Source: Myxococcales bacterium (GTDB taxonomy: Bacteria; Myxococcota_A; UBA9042; JAGQJP01). From it: a stretch of DNA of 33,273 nt. The stretch spans positions 1 to 33,273 of the forward strand of contig JAGQJP010000652.1 in NCBI GenBank assembly GCA_020430585.1, in the 5' to 3' direction. The notes below the pieces were generated by a model. The model did not search any database. It was not told the origin of the DNA and saw nothing but the letters and a program-made list of their open reading frames with translations. Position numbers and translations under genes: made by a program. Shown piece by piece: positions 1 through 7,726 of the stretch; positions within the stretch are counted from its first letter, which is position 1, and every line of letters starts with the position of its first letter.

Positions 1-137
1 GGCCCGTTCATGCTACTCGACTTGTCCAACACGACGACCAGATTCCGGCGATTGCAGTCGACGGGTTGGGCAAACGCAACTGCGCTGCCGAGACACACTG
101 CGAGACCTACCACGGTAGCGACGATTGTACGCTTCAT
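1..137 (-). CDS. Secreted VWA-domain protein, N-terminal fragment
   Basis: Only the first 45 codons lie inside the window; the gene continues past the left edge. The peptide opens with a signal peptide (MKRTIVATVVGLAVCLG followed by SAVAFAQ, cleavage likely after AFA). Next comes a beta-strand and MIDAS-like motif, LVVVLDKSSSMNG, in which D-x-S-x-S matches the metal-ion adhesion site of von Willebrand factor A domains. A GAGG ribosome site precedes the ATG. It lies 56 bases downstream of the CvpA-like gene on the same strand and could be co-transcribed. From family knowledge, secreted VWA proteins bind other proteins through a divalent metal; the partner here cannot be guessed from a fragment. 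Confidence 0.75.
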   Translation of the reverse strand, partial: MKRTIVATVVGLAVCLGSAVAFAQPVDCNRRNLVVVLDKSSSMNG

Positions 138-193
138 AGACCAAACCTCGGATTTGTCTGTGCGGATTAGCCCGCGGCGATGGCGGATGGCGA

Positions 194-931
194 TCAAACG
201 GAGTCGAGATCGATTCGATCCAAATCTCTCTGGAACTGCGGATCGTCGATCAGGTCGAAGATTCGCCCATCCTTGATCAGCAGTAGGTAGTTTTTCTCGA
301 GGACGGCCTGAATTATTTTCGGCTCGAGCAAGAATTTCGCCTTCGGATTCTCTAAAATGCGGCGAAACGCCGGGTTCTCCGCTGCTTTTTGCATCGCCGT
401 GCGATTCGAGGCGAGCAGCGCGATCTTGTAGATTGCGCGGAAGCGCGGCAGCTTCAGCCGCCCCGCGATGTTGCTCTCGCTCGCCAGGCGCGTGAGCATC
501 GATGCCTCGGCCTCTTTGGCCAGAAGCGGTTGGGAGCGGCGCAGGGAGGGCAACGCGAAGACCAGGATCGTCAGCGCGAGGTAGGCCAGAAGGCCGCCTT
601 TGAGGCCGCCCGCCAGCGCGCCGAGCCGTCGATCGATCTTCGAGAAGGTCTCCGATTTCTCGTCGATTCGCTTGAAGATCTGGGTGCCGACGACCGAGAG
701 GACGATGTAGTAGGTCAACCCCAATAGCAGCGTCGCTCCCACGCGCAACAGGGCGTACGACGTCGAGACGTGCTGGCCCAGATAGCTCGCGGCATAGTGT
801 CCCGAGGGCACGGCGAGCAGATAGGCAGCGACGATCGCCGCGATTCTCACGAGCTGTTTCGCGAGACCGCTGAAGAAACCCCAGATCGCCGCCAGCAGGA
901 TCAATCCAGCGGCGATGCCATCGATGATCAT
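194..931 (-). CDS. CvpA family membrane protein
   Basis: This is a 245-residue inner-membrane protein. The N-terminal half has about four hydrophobic segments (near residues 3-25, 27-45, 60-83 and 109-128), and the LGALAGGLKG stretch before the fourth is typical of the CvpA/colicin V production family. The C-terminal third is soluble, basic and helical, which is longer than in the short CvpA proteins. I chose the ATG at 931 because ACGGAGGTC lies just upstream; an in-frame ATG 18 codons earlier has no such site and would add a polar leader. CvpA homologues are tied to envelope integrity and colicin V export in enterobacteria, but the function in this lineage is unknown. The next gene downstream on this strand is the VWA protein. 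Confidence 0.75.
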   Translation of the reverse strand: MIIDGIAAGLILLAAIWGFFSGLAKQLVRIAAIVAAYLLAVPSGHYAASYLGQHVSTSYALLRVGATLLLGLTYYIVLSVVGTQIFKRIDEKSETFSKIDRRLGALAGGLKGGLLAYLALTILVFALPSLRRSQPLLAKEAEASMLTRLASESNIAGRLKLPRFRAIYKIALLASNRTAMQKAAENPAFRRILENPKAKFLLEPKIIQAVLEKNYLLLIKDGRIFDLIDDPQFQRDLDRIDLDSV

Positions 932-957
932 CGGCTCGACCTCCGTCTCCCGATTCG

Positions 958-985
958 AGCGTACCGCTCGTGCGCCAAAAGGCAA
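958..985 (-). promoter_or_regulatory. Possible promoter for the cvpA-like gene
   Basis: Read on the minus strand, TTGCCT is followed after 16 bases by TACGCT. This is a weak sigma-70 type match, placed about 27 bases before the chosen start codon, which fits a short leader. Assigned by eye only. Confidence 0.25.
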
Positions 986-1059
986 GAATTTCGCGGTACA
1001 TCGTTAGTTAGGAGGGGTATCGGAGAGCGCGCGCGGGGATCCGCGGCTACTTTTTGTCG

Positions 1060-1848
1060 CTAGAAGTGGATCTGAATGTTGACCTCGCCGCCGATCTGGT
1101 TCAGGAAGGCGGTCTCGGTCGGGATCCCGTTGATGAACTGCGACGAGTTGTCGATGTAGATCCCTTTGTAGAGCAGACGCCCGCCGAGCGCGATGAAGCG
1201 ATTGAGGCGAATGTCGAGGCCGATTCCGACGTGGAATCCACCGCCCGAGAGCTCACGATGGCTCAGGTCGTTGCGGAAGAAGAAGTAGCCGCCGCCACCG
1301 ATCTGAATGAACGGGTCGATTCGGCTGCCCCGCATCGGGAGGAAGAAGATCTTCGCGTCGAGGGTGATCGCCTGGAACATCCCCGTGCCGAGCGACGAGA
1401 CCGGGGTCGTGCCGTTCGGCGCCTGGAGCGCGTGGAACGAGCCGTTGTACCCGAGCTCGAGCGCGGCGAAGCGGTGGAAGCGCCAACCGACGAAGAAGTT
1501 ATAGCCACCGCCCGAGCGGATCAGCTGGGTCATCGTGTTCTTCGTGGTGATCACCCCGGTTCCGAAGCCGCCGATCCCGAAGTAGAAGCTGGTCTTCTCG
1601 TCGAGGTAGGGGCGACGATAGGGCTGGCGGTAATAGCGACGGCCCGGACGATAATAATAGGTGCGGGTGCGATAGACGCGGTAGCCACCGAGATCATCGC
1701 CGTCGAGGACGATCTCGACCCCGTCCTGAGCCTTCGTCTTCTTGTCGTTTTTCTTCACCGTATCGGCAGACGCCGTGGTCGACCCGAGGATCGGTGCGCT
1801 CCCCACGGCTACGGCGAGAAGCAGCAGATGTAGAATGGCGCGCTTCAT
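1060..1848 (-). CDS. Small outer-membrane beta-barrel protein
   Basis: This 262-residue protein has a signal peptide (MKRAILHLLLLAVAVGS, likely cleaved near TTASA). A short polar linker and a Tyr/Arg-rich segment (RVYRTRTYYYRPGRRYYRQP, about residues 57-76) follow. From about residue 85 the chain alternates hydrophobic and polar residues with many Gly and aromatic positions (FYFGIGGFGTG, FIQIGGGGYFFF, HVGIGLDIRLN), as in eight-strand OmpA/OmpW-like barrels, and it ends in a terminal Phe (NIQIHF), the usual outer-membrane assembly signal. A strong AAAAGGAG site sits upstream of the ATG. It follows lipB on the same strand after 64 bases. The cargo or partner is unknown. The Tyr/Arg segment could face the periplasm or bind an anionic polymer; that is inference. 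Confidence 0.7.
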   Translation of the reverse strand: MKRAILHLLLLAVAVGSAPILGSTTASADTVKKNDKKTKAQDGVEIVLDGDDLGGYRVYRTRTYYYRPGRRYYRQPYRRPYLDEKTSFYFGIGGFGTGVITTKNTMTQLIRSGGGYNFFVGWRFHRFAALELGYNGSFHALQAPNGTTPVSSLGTGMFQAITLDAKIFFLPMRGSRIDPFIQIGGGGYFFFRNDLSHRELSGGGFHVGIGLDIRLNRFIALGGRLLYKGIYIDNSSQFINGIPTETAFLNQIGGEVNIQIHF

Positions 1849-1912
1849 ACGAACTCCTTTTGGCGATGGTCCAGCCGCGTGTCGGGTTGGATTTGCATGA
1901 GCGTATCCGCAA

Positions 1913-2623
1913 TTAATGATTCAACCGCGCCCCGTTGTCAACCGACTCGCCGATGATCTCATCGATGAAGCGATTGCGGGGCAACCACTCGATTTGCAAG
2001 CGGTAGCGGTCGCCCAACCGAGCGATCCAACGACTTGCCATCTCCTTTAGGGCGAGTAGATCGCCGCCGTTTTCCTCGATCGACGTAACTGTCATTTCGG
2101 GCATGTGGCAGGCCACGATCCACGAGAAGCTCTCGTGCTGCGGCCGCACGTTGAGGGAGAGCCCGTGGCTCGTCACACCCCGCGTGACGTGGAGCCCAAT
2201 CGAGGCGATCTTGCGCCCCTCGATCCAGACCCCGGGATGCTCGGCGTCCCAGCTGGCGGCGTTGATGCCGAGCTCGGCGAGGGTCTCGATCGTGATCGTC
2301 GCCAGGCCGCAGACGAAGTCGCGGGTTCGAACCTTGAGCGCCCGCAAATCGAGGATTGGATAGACCACGAGTTGTCCGGGGGCGTGAACCGTCACGCCGC
2401 CGCCGCGATCACTGCGCACGACGGTGACGCCCTGCGCCTGTTGTGCCGATTCGGAGAGCAGCACGTCCAGCGGCGACGCCGAGCGCCCGAGGGTGATCGT
2501 CGGGGGGTACTCGATCGCCAGCACGGCGCCGTCGCAATCGCCAGCGATCACGCGTTGGCGGATGCGCTCCATCAGCGCGATCGACTCGGCGTAAGTCGGC
2601 CGCTCGAAATCGCTCCAGTACAT
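1913..2623 (-). CDS. lipB: Octanoyltransferase LipB
   Basis: LipB moves the octanoyl group from octanoyl-acyl carrier protein to lipoyl domains of 2-oxoacid dehydrogenases and the glycine cleavage system, the first step of endogenous lipoate synthesis in the cytoplasm. The 236-residue chain has the family motifs in order: RGGGVTVHAPGQLVVYPI (residues 73-90), GVWIEGRKIASIGLHVTRGV (131-150) with the catalytic Lys138, HGLSLNV (153-159), and the catalytic Cys172 in ACHMPEMTVTS. The motif around Cys172 differs from the common PCG but keeps the Cys and the downstream T-S. Length is normal. It starts 3 bases after the stop of the metallophosphoesterase gene, so the two are almost certainly one transcript. 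lipA is not in this window. Confidence 0.93.
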   Translation of the reverse strand: MYWSDFERPTYAESIALMERIRQRVIAGDCDGAVLAIEYPPTITLGRSASPLDVLLSESAQQAQGVTVVRSDRGGGVTVHAPGQLVVYPILDLRALKVRTRDFVCGLATITIETLAELGINAASWDAEHPGVWIEGRKIASIGLHVTRGVTSHGLSLNVRPQHESFSWIVACHMPEMTVTSIEENGGDLLALKEMASRWIARLGDRYRLQIEWLPRNRFIDEIIGESVDNGARLNH

Positions 2624-2626
2624 CGT

Positions 2627-3358
2627 TCAAATCCCCAGGAACAGTCGCTTTCCAAAACTCTGCGCGAGTTGGCTGTCGAAGATCTTCTGCGCGGCGAGCT
2701 CGATGTTGTAGCGGATTCGATGAAAGGTGATCGTCCCGCGATCGGTGTCGTGGATCACGCAGCAGGCGCGGTTGTTGTAGTCGCGCGGCTGCCCGACGCT
2801 GCCCACGGTGACGATGTACTTCTTCCCCGACTCGATCGAGATCGTCGTTCCGTTGACGCGTTGGGCGCCCTCGGGGGTGATCACGAAAGAGTTGGTCAGG
2901 TGCGAGTGGCCGATGAAGGTGATCGGCACCAGATCGTCGAAGTGGTCCGCCAACTCGTCGGCCTGATCGACGCTGAAGATGTAGTCGAATTGCTCGGGAT
3001 GCAGCGGTGATCCGTGACTGAGCAGTACGTCGTCGACCTGCTGGGTGTAGGGTAGCGAGCGCAGCCACTCGAGATTCGGCTCGGTCACCTGCTTGGTCGT
3101 CCAGTTGATCGCGTTCTTCGCCGCCTCGTAGTAGAAGGAATAATCCATCCGACCGGAGACGGCGGCGTCGTGATTACCGAGCACGGTGAACTCGGCGACC
3201 TCGCGCACCCGTGAGCAACACGCGTCGGGGTCCGCGCCGTAGCCGACGGTGTCACCGAGACAGAAATAGCGGTCGACGGCCGACACGTCAAAAAACTCGA
3301 GGACCGCGGTGAGCGCTTCGAGGTTGGCGTGCACGTCAGAGAAAATCGCGTAGCGCAT
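2627..3358 (-). CDS. Calcineurin-like metallophosphoesterase
   Basis: This 243-residue cytoplasmic enzyme carries the complete metallophosphoesterase signature: SDVHAN (residues 7-12), GDTVGYGADP (near 35), GNHDA (near 61), SHGSP (near 113) and GHSH (near 150). These supply the ligands for a two-metal site. The short form with GYGADP is typical of bacterial diadenosine tetraphosphatase/YfcE-like phosphoesterases; the substrate cannot be read from sequence. It is the first gene of a two-gene unit with lipB (3-base gap). A candidate promoter lies at 3402-3431, and a 14-base perfect palindrome sits between it and the start codon. The ribosome site is weak (GGCGG). Confidence 0.85.
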   Translation of the reverse strand: MRYAIFSDVHANLEALTAVLEFFDVSAVDRYFCLGDTVGYGADPDACCSRVREVAEFTVLGNHDAAVSGRMDYSFYYEAAKNAINWTTKQVTEPNLEWLRSLPYTQQVDDVLLSHGSPLHPEQFDYIFSVDQADELADHFDDLVPITFIGHSHLTNSFVITPEGAQRVNGTTISIESGKKYIVTVGSVGQPRDYNNRACCVIHDTDRGTITFHRIRYNIELAAQKIFDSQLAQSFGKRLFLGI

Positions 3359-3370
3359 CGAATCCGCCGA

Positions 3371-3384
3371 GAATTGATCAATTC
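3371..3384. promoter_or_regulatory. Palindrome in leader of phosphoesterase-lipB unit
   Basis: GAATTGATCAATTC is a perfect 14-base palindrome, AT-rich against a GC-rich background. It begins 12 bases upstream of the phosphoesterase start codon and downstream of the predicted -10 box, where a repressor site would block transcription. It could equally be an RNA hairpin or chance. Confidence 0.4.
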
Positions 3385-3401
3385 TATGAAGAAGTTATGA
3401 A

Positions 3402-3431
3402 AGTATCGCTTTATCGCTGCCGATCGGTCAA
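3402..3431 (-). promoter_or_regulatory. Candidate sigma-70 promoter for phosphoesterase-lipB
   Basis: On the minus strand TTGACC is followed after 18 bases by GATACT, predicting a start near 3395 and a leader of roughly 37 bases. The region is visibly more AT-rich than its surroundings. Confidence 0.45.
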
Positions 3432-3445
3432 CGCAAAAGTGAATT

Positions 3446-6400
3446 CTACAGCTCTTCCAAAACGTTGAAGATGTTCGGGCCCTGTCGTCCAGATCCGTCA
3501 TCGTCGCGGTCCCGCAGGTCTTCGGTCACCGTACCGCGCGCGTGCACGAGCCGCGAGACCTGCTCGGCGAAGGTCGCCCCACTGTTGAAGCGCTCCTTGC
3601 GGTGCTCGTCGATGGCGTCGGCGTAGAACTCTCGCAGTTGCCGATAGTTCCCGGTCTTCTCCGCCGCCGCCTCGCCGTGGAGGCGGATCATGAAGGCTAG
3701 CGTATCGACCATCCGACGCGAGGCGATCGTCTTCGATTTCATCGCCTTGGCCGCGGGCTTGCGGATCTCGATGCCGAGCTTGCCCAGGGCCCAGGCGAAG
3801 GCGAAATACTGATTGTTGCGCGCGCTCCCGAGCTCGTTGAGCAGCGGGCCGATCGCCTTTTGCGACTTGATCTCGCCGAGCACCATCGCCGCAGCCTGGG
3901 AGATGATCGGGTTGCGGCTCGAGAGCAGGCGCAACATCGCGTCCTCGGCTTTGGCTCCGTAGCCGGCGAACTCGGGGAAGAGGCTGACGATCTCGTCGTG
4001 GTCCATCAGCTCGCAGACGCTCGTCAACTCGGTCAAGTGCGATGCGTCGCGGAGGCGAGCGAGGGCGATCGCCGCGTCTTTGCGGTGCTCCGGGTAGCGC
4101 AGGAAGTCGAGCAGCTCTTTCGCCGAGAGCTGAGAAAAGTCTTCGTACACTTCGGCTTCGACGTTGTCGGCGAGCTCAATCGCGTCGCTCTCGTGCCCTT
4201 GGTTCTGCGACTTGCGCTGGAAGTCGCGCAACGACTTCTTCGCTAGCTGTTCGATCTGCGGATCAGGCGCCACTTGGTGCTCGTCGCAGTCCTGAAGCAA
4301 CGCTTGCCAGTTGTCCCAGATCTCCTCTTCGGTCAGGTCGTTGGTGCGGATGTTGAGGCAGACCTCGGCGAAGTTCGCCAGCGACCCGTGGACGATCTCT
4401 TTCGGGCTCGTGGCGAGCTCGAAGCTGACGGCCTTCTCTTTGAGCCGCTCGGGCAGCGAGAGACCGAAATGGAAGGCGCGTTCGAGGAAGCGGCGCAAGA
4501 GGCGGTTGAACTGCGACAGCGGGTGCGACTTCTTCAACGTCAGGTAGCGAAAGTTTTCCGGCTCGCTCCAGAAGTCGAGCACCCCGAGAGCCGTCTTCAC
4601 GCTCGCCGGGCTGTCGGCGTTGTTTGCCGAGGGATCCTTGAAGGCCTCTCCGTGGAACGGGTGAGCGAGCTTGCCGTCGCGTTCGGGGTCTTTCTTCCAG
4701 CTCTCGACGGCGGCGGCAAAATCGCGCGTCGAGCTGTTGAGATTGCGCGTGTAGCCGCTCGCATCATCGAGGGCGAGGCGCGCGTTCTCCTCGAGCGGCG
4801 CGCTCAGGCGCTCTCGCTGCAGCGCCTTGTCGTGATTGGAGACGAGCTCGACCTCGAAGCGGAATCTCTGCGCGAGACTGCGCAGGAAGGCCGCGTCCGC
4901 TCCATTCTCGACGTCCAGCGGTAGGTCGAAGGAGAGCTGATCGTCCCGCACTCCGATCGTGACGAGCCCATACGTCGGCGTCGAGTGCGCCTGGATCACC
5001 GCGCGCGGCTCGCTCAGCCGCAGCGACGTCTTGCCGTGAAAATGCAGGCGAAAGAGTTGCTCCTTCAGCGCCAGCTCGACCCGAAATGACCCGCTCTCGA
5101 ACTGGCGGACACCCTCGGCGGCGGAGCTCGCCGCGACCGCGCTCTGGGACTTGGCCGGCGGCGCCGTGCCGGTGTCGTCGTCGGCCTCGCCCTTGGGCGT
5201 CGCTTCGGATGCCGTCGCCGCGCTCGCTGCGGCGTGCGTTGCCTCGGTGCTCGCGGTCGCGACCTCCGCTTCGCCGCGCGAGGCCTCTACCTCGGCCTGC
5301 TCCAACAGCGAGGCGACGTCGCTCGGGCTCGCGTCGACCACGCCCTCCGGGGCGGCGGGCGGCACGAGCTCTGCGGCGTTCGGTTGGGTTCCCGCTTCGT
5401 GGCGCGCGAGCTCATCGTCATCGTGAACGATCTCGACGATCTGAATCGACGCCTCCTCCTCTTCCAGCTCCATTTCGTCGAGCTCCTCGAAGGAGATCAC
5501 CTCGGTGACGTCGCGATTCGGCTCGACGTCGTCATCGTCGCTGTCGTTCTCGCTCGCCGCCGGGGTGGCTTCGGGCGGTCCCGCGGCGTCGCTCGGCGCG
5601 ACGTCCCAGCCGTCGTCGAGGCCGACGAGCTCTTCTTCGAGTCGCAGCGGGTCGCTCGTCGCGGGCGGGCCTTCGCTGGTCGTGGGCGCCGCCAGCTCGT
5701 TGGCTTTTGCGCCGGGCGCCTCGGTCGCGCGGCTCTTGGCCGCTGCCTGTGCCTCTTTCTCGCCGGTTTCCGTCGCGCGGAGTGCGGCTTTGGGTTCGCT
5801 GGTCTCGGTCGTCGTCTCGGGCGCCGACCGCTTTGCGAGCGGCGGATCCATCGGCGCCGCCAAGAGCTCGGCAAGCTCTTCGTCGAGCGTGGCGCTCGCG
5901 TTGTCGTCGTCGAGCTTCGCGTCGTTGGCGGTATCGGACTCGACGAACGGGACGCTCTTGACGGGCGGCGTCGCGAGATCGCGGGGGGACGCCTTCGGCT
6001 GTTCCGCGGATGATGAGCCCTTGCTCACCGACGCGAGCGATTGGTAGGTCTCGATCACCCGCTCGCGCTCTTGCAGCTGGCGCTCGCGCTCCTCGAGCGC
6101 CGCGGCCTGCTGGCTCGCCGCGCGCTGCCGTTCGTCGAGCGAATGGCTACGGGAGTCGAGGGCTTGTTTCAACGTATCGAGCTTCTCGACGACCAACTTG
6201 AGCTTGCTGCGCTGCTCCTCGAGGTCGGCCTTGGTGAGCTCGATCTCGCGACGCTCTGCGGCGAGTGCGTCTCGCTCGCTCGCCACGCGCGCTCGGCTCT
6301 CGTCGAGCTCTTTTTCTGCGGTCGAGCGGCTCTCGGCGAGGGCGGTGCGTTCGCGCTGGCGCTGCTCTTCGATCGCTGCCAGCTGCTCGGCTCTGAGCTT

Positions 6401-7279
6401 CTCGAAGGCCTCCTTCTCCTCGCTCAGGGCGACGCGGCTGTCTTGCTCGCGGGCGCTGAGGTCGGCCAGCTTCTGTTGCGACTCGGACTCGGTCTTCTTC
6501 GAGAGCGCTTCGATCTGTTTGCGCTTTTCGGCGAGCTCCCGCTCGGCGTCTTCGGTTTGTTGGCGCAGCGCGTCGCGTTCGGCGCGGATCTCGTCGTGCT
6601 GTGCGCTCCGCGCGCTGTCGAGCTCGGCCTGTTTGCGCTTGAGCTCGGCCTCGCGTTCGAGCAGCTCGCTCTCCTTTTTCTGGTTCGCGATCATCACCTC
6701 GGATTGACGCGAATGGATCTGGCTCTTCTCCCCCGAGAGCGAGGTCTCGAGCTGTTTGAGCTCGTCTTCGCGTTTCTCGAGCTGCTTTTGCAACCGCTCG
6801 AGTCGCTCGAGCTCCCCCGCCATTTTCTGGCGGTGTGAGTCGGCCGCCGCCGCCTCGTCGAGATCGCCGAGCAGCCCGGGAATCCCCTCTGCGCCGACGA
6901 TCGTCCGCGGCGTGAGGGCGTACGGCGGAATCGGTTGCTTCGTCTCGCGCGCGAGCGCCTGGAAATAGGCCTCGAGCGACGCGAGCAGCTCGTGTTGGTT
7001 CGCTTGAGAAAAGACCCACAACAGCAGATTTCGTTTCGGAAAATGCACGAGAACGGGCACGTCGACCCGCCGCTCGGTCTCTCCGTCGGGCAACGTGACG
7101 CGGTTCAAGGTGCCGTCGATCAACTGGCTGAGCAGATTCGGATCTTTGTCAGCGTTGATCCGTGTGGTTACGGATGCACCGTAGAGTGTGCCACCCGGTC
7201 CCGCGACGTGGACCTCCGATTGGTGCGTGTTGCCCAAGCCACCGAGAAATCGCTCTGTGCGGCCGTTGTTCCGTTCCAT
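3446..7279 (-). CDS. Large CpXC-like / coiled-coil / HEAT-like protein
   Basis: I place the start at 7279: GAGG precedes this ATG, a good promoter lies just upstream, and further extension would run into the divergent DUF4266 operon. The product is 1277 residues. Residues about 35-110 resemble a CpXC domain (KDPNLLSQLIDGTLNRVTLP, then DVPVLVHFPKRNLLLWVF), but the family's cysteine pair is absent: TLPDGE stands where T-C-P-x-C-G is expected. Residues about 150-415 form one long Glu/Arg/Lys/Gln-rich coiled coil. About 420-720 is an acidic, Ala/Ser/Pro-rich disordered linker. About 725-826 is a compact beta-rich domain. The last 220 residues contain helical HEAT-like repeats (RKDAAIALARLRD, AAAMVLGEIKSQKAIGPLLN). 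No signal peptide or membrane segment is seen, so it is probably a cytoplasmic scaffold. Function unknown; the CpXC assignment is inference. Confidence 0.75.
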   Translation of the reverse strand: MERNNGRTERFLGGLGNTHQSEVHVAGPGGTLYGASVTTRINADKDPNLLSQLIDGTLNRVTLPDGETERRVDVPVLVHFPKRNLLLWVFSQANQHELLASLEAYFQALARETKQPIPPYALTPRTIVGAEGIPGLLGDLDEAAAADSHRQKMAGELERLERLQKQLEKREDELKQLETSLSGEKSQIHSRQSEVMIANQKKESELLEREAELKRKQAELDSARSAQHDEIRAERDALRQQTEDAERELAEKRKQIEALSKKTESESQQKLADLSAREQDSRVALSEEKEAFEKLRAEQLAAIEEQRQRERTALAESRSTAEKELDESRARVASERDALAAERREIELTKADLEEQRSKLKLVVEKLDTLKQALDSRSHSLDERQRAASQQAAALEERERQLQERERVIETYQSLASVSKGSSSAEQPKASPRDLATPPVKSVPFVESDTANDAKLDDDNASATLDEELAELLAAPMDPPLAKRSAPETTTETSEPKAALRATETGEKEAQAAAKSRATEAPGAKANELAAPTTSEGPPATSDPLRLEEELVGLDDGWDVAPSDAAGPPEATPAASENDSDDDDVEPNRDVTEVISFEELDEMELEEEEASIQIVEIVHDDDELARHEAGTQPNAAELVPPAAPEGVVDASPSDVASLLEQAEVEASRGEAEVATASTEATHAAASAATASEATPKGEADDDTGTAPPAKSQSAVAASSAAEGVRQFESGSFRVELALKEQLFRLHFHGKTSLRLSEPRAVIQAHSTPTYGLVTIGVRDDQLSFDLPLDVENGADAAFLRSLAQRFRFEVELVSNHDKALQRERLSAPLEENARLALDDASGYTRNLNSSTRDFAAAVESWKKDPERDGKLAHPFHGEAFKDPSANNADSPASVKTALGVLDFWSEPENFRYLTLKKSHPLSQFNRLLRRFLERAFHFGLSLPERLKEKAVSFELATSPKEIVHGSLANFAEVCLNIRTNDLTEEEIWDNWQALLQDCDEHQVAPDPQIEQLAKKSLRDFQRKSQNQGHESDAIELADNVEAEVYEDFSQLSAKELLDFLRYPEHRKDAAIALARLRDASHLTELTSVCELMDHDEIVSLFPEFAGYGAKAEDAMLRLLSSRNPIISQAAAMVLGEIKSQKAIGPLLNELGSARNNQYFAFAWALGKLGIEIRKPAAKAMKSKTIASRRMVDTLAFMIRLHGEAAAEKTGNYRQLREFYADAIDEHRKERFNSGATFAEQVSRLVHARGTVTEDLRDRDDDGSGRQGPNIFNVLEEL

Positions 7280-7310
7280 CGAGACCTCGATTCGGTTGTG
7301 AGACGGCAGA

Positions 7311-7339
7311 GTTGTACCACAGCGCGGGCGCGCTTTCAA
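7311..7339 (-). promoter_or_regulatory. Candidate promoter for the CpXC-like/HEAT gene
   Basis: On the minus strand TTGAAA is followed after exactly 17 bases by TACAAC, with an extended -10 TG one base upstream. The predicted start near 7304 gives a leader of about 25 bases to the ATG at 7279. One of the best promoter matches in the window. Confidence 0.5.
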
Positions 7340-7400
7340 TCGGTAAGCGGAGGTGTACGCGATCGATTCGTCCCGGCTCCGCGGCGTCGCGAGGGCCAGC

Positions 7401-7429
7401 TTGACTTCGAGCGGGGCTCTGGCTACCAT
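7401..7429 (+). promoter_or_regulatory. Candidate promoter for the DUF4266-ApbE operon
   Basis: TTGACT, 17 bases, then TACCAT on the plus strand, with a start expected near 7436 and a leader of about 50 bases before the TTG start codon at 7487. It is divergent from, and about 60 bases away from, the promoter of the large minus-strand gene. Confidence 0.5.
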
Positions 7430-7486
7430 TCTCCTCGATTTCGACACGCGATGACGCGTCGATCGGCGACGCGATGAGGTGGAGCT

Positions 7487-7726
7487 TTGCGAAGAACGAC
7501 CTCGACTCGGAGATGGTGCGCTGTCCTGCTGTTGGCGATCGGCACGTGTTGGCTCTCGAGCTGTCAGACCACGCATTTCTACGAGCGGCGGCGTCTCGCG
7601 GACGGATGCATGCAGTTCGATGCCAACGGCCGCCTGGCGTACATCCGAAGCAAAATCGAGGCGGCCCGCGAAGGCAGCCTCGGCGGCTTCGGCGCTGGAA
7701 CCGCTGGCGGTTGCGGCTGTCAATAG
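7487..7726 (+). CDS. DUF4266 small lipoprotein
   Basis: This 79-residue protein starts at a TTG codon; its frame is closed by a TGA at 7475-7477 and no ATG or GTG is suitably placed. GAGGTGGAG immediately upstream is a good ribosome site. The N-terminus is a lipoprotein signal (basic RRTTSTRRW, hydrophobic CAVLLLAIGTCW, lipobox LSSC with Cys26). The mature part matches the DUF4266 family: FYERRRLADGCMQFD, then REGSLGGFGAG and the Gly/Cys tail GGCGCQ. The conserved C-x-C tail suggests a metal or redox role, but none is established to my knowledge. It is the first gene of an operon; its stop TAG abuts the ATG of the DUF3570 gene. Confidence 0.85.
   Translation: MRRTTSTRRWCAVLLLAIGTCWLSSCQTTHFYERRRLADGCMQFDANGRLAYIRSKIEAAREGSLGGFGAGTAGGCGCQ

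Noticed and set aside
1032-1055. Hairpin CGCGG-GGAT-CCGCG followed shortly by TTTTT on the plus strand
   Set aside because: It would end transcription only on the plus strand, where no gene reads into it. For the minus-strand barrel gene the run is on the wrong side of the hairpin.
7451-7477. Eight-codon leader ORF (MTRRSATR) ending just before the DUF4266 start
   Set aside because: It has no ribosome site and no run of a single regulatory codon or attenuator hairpin; likely chance.
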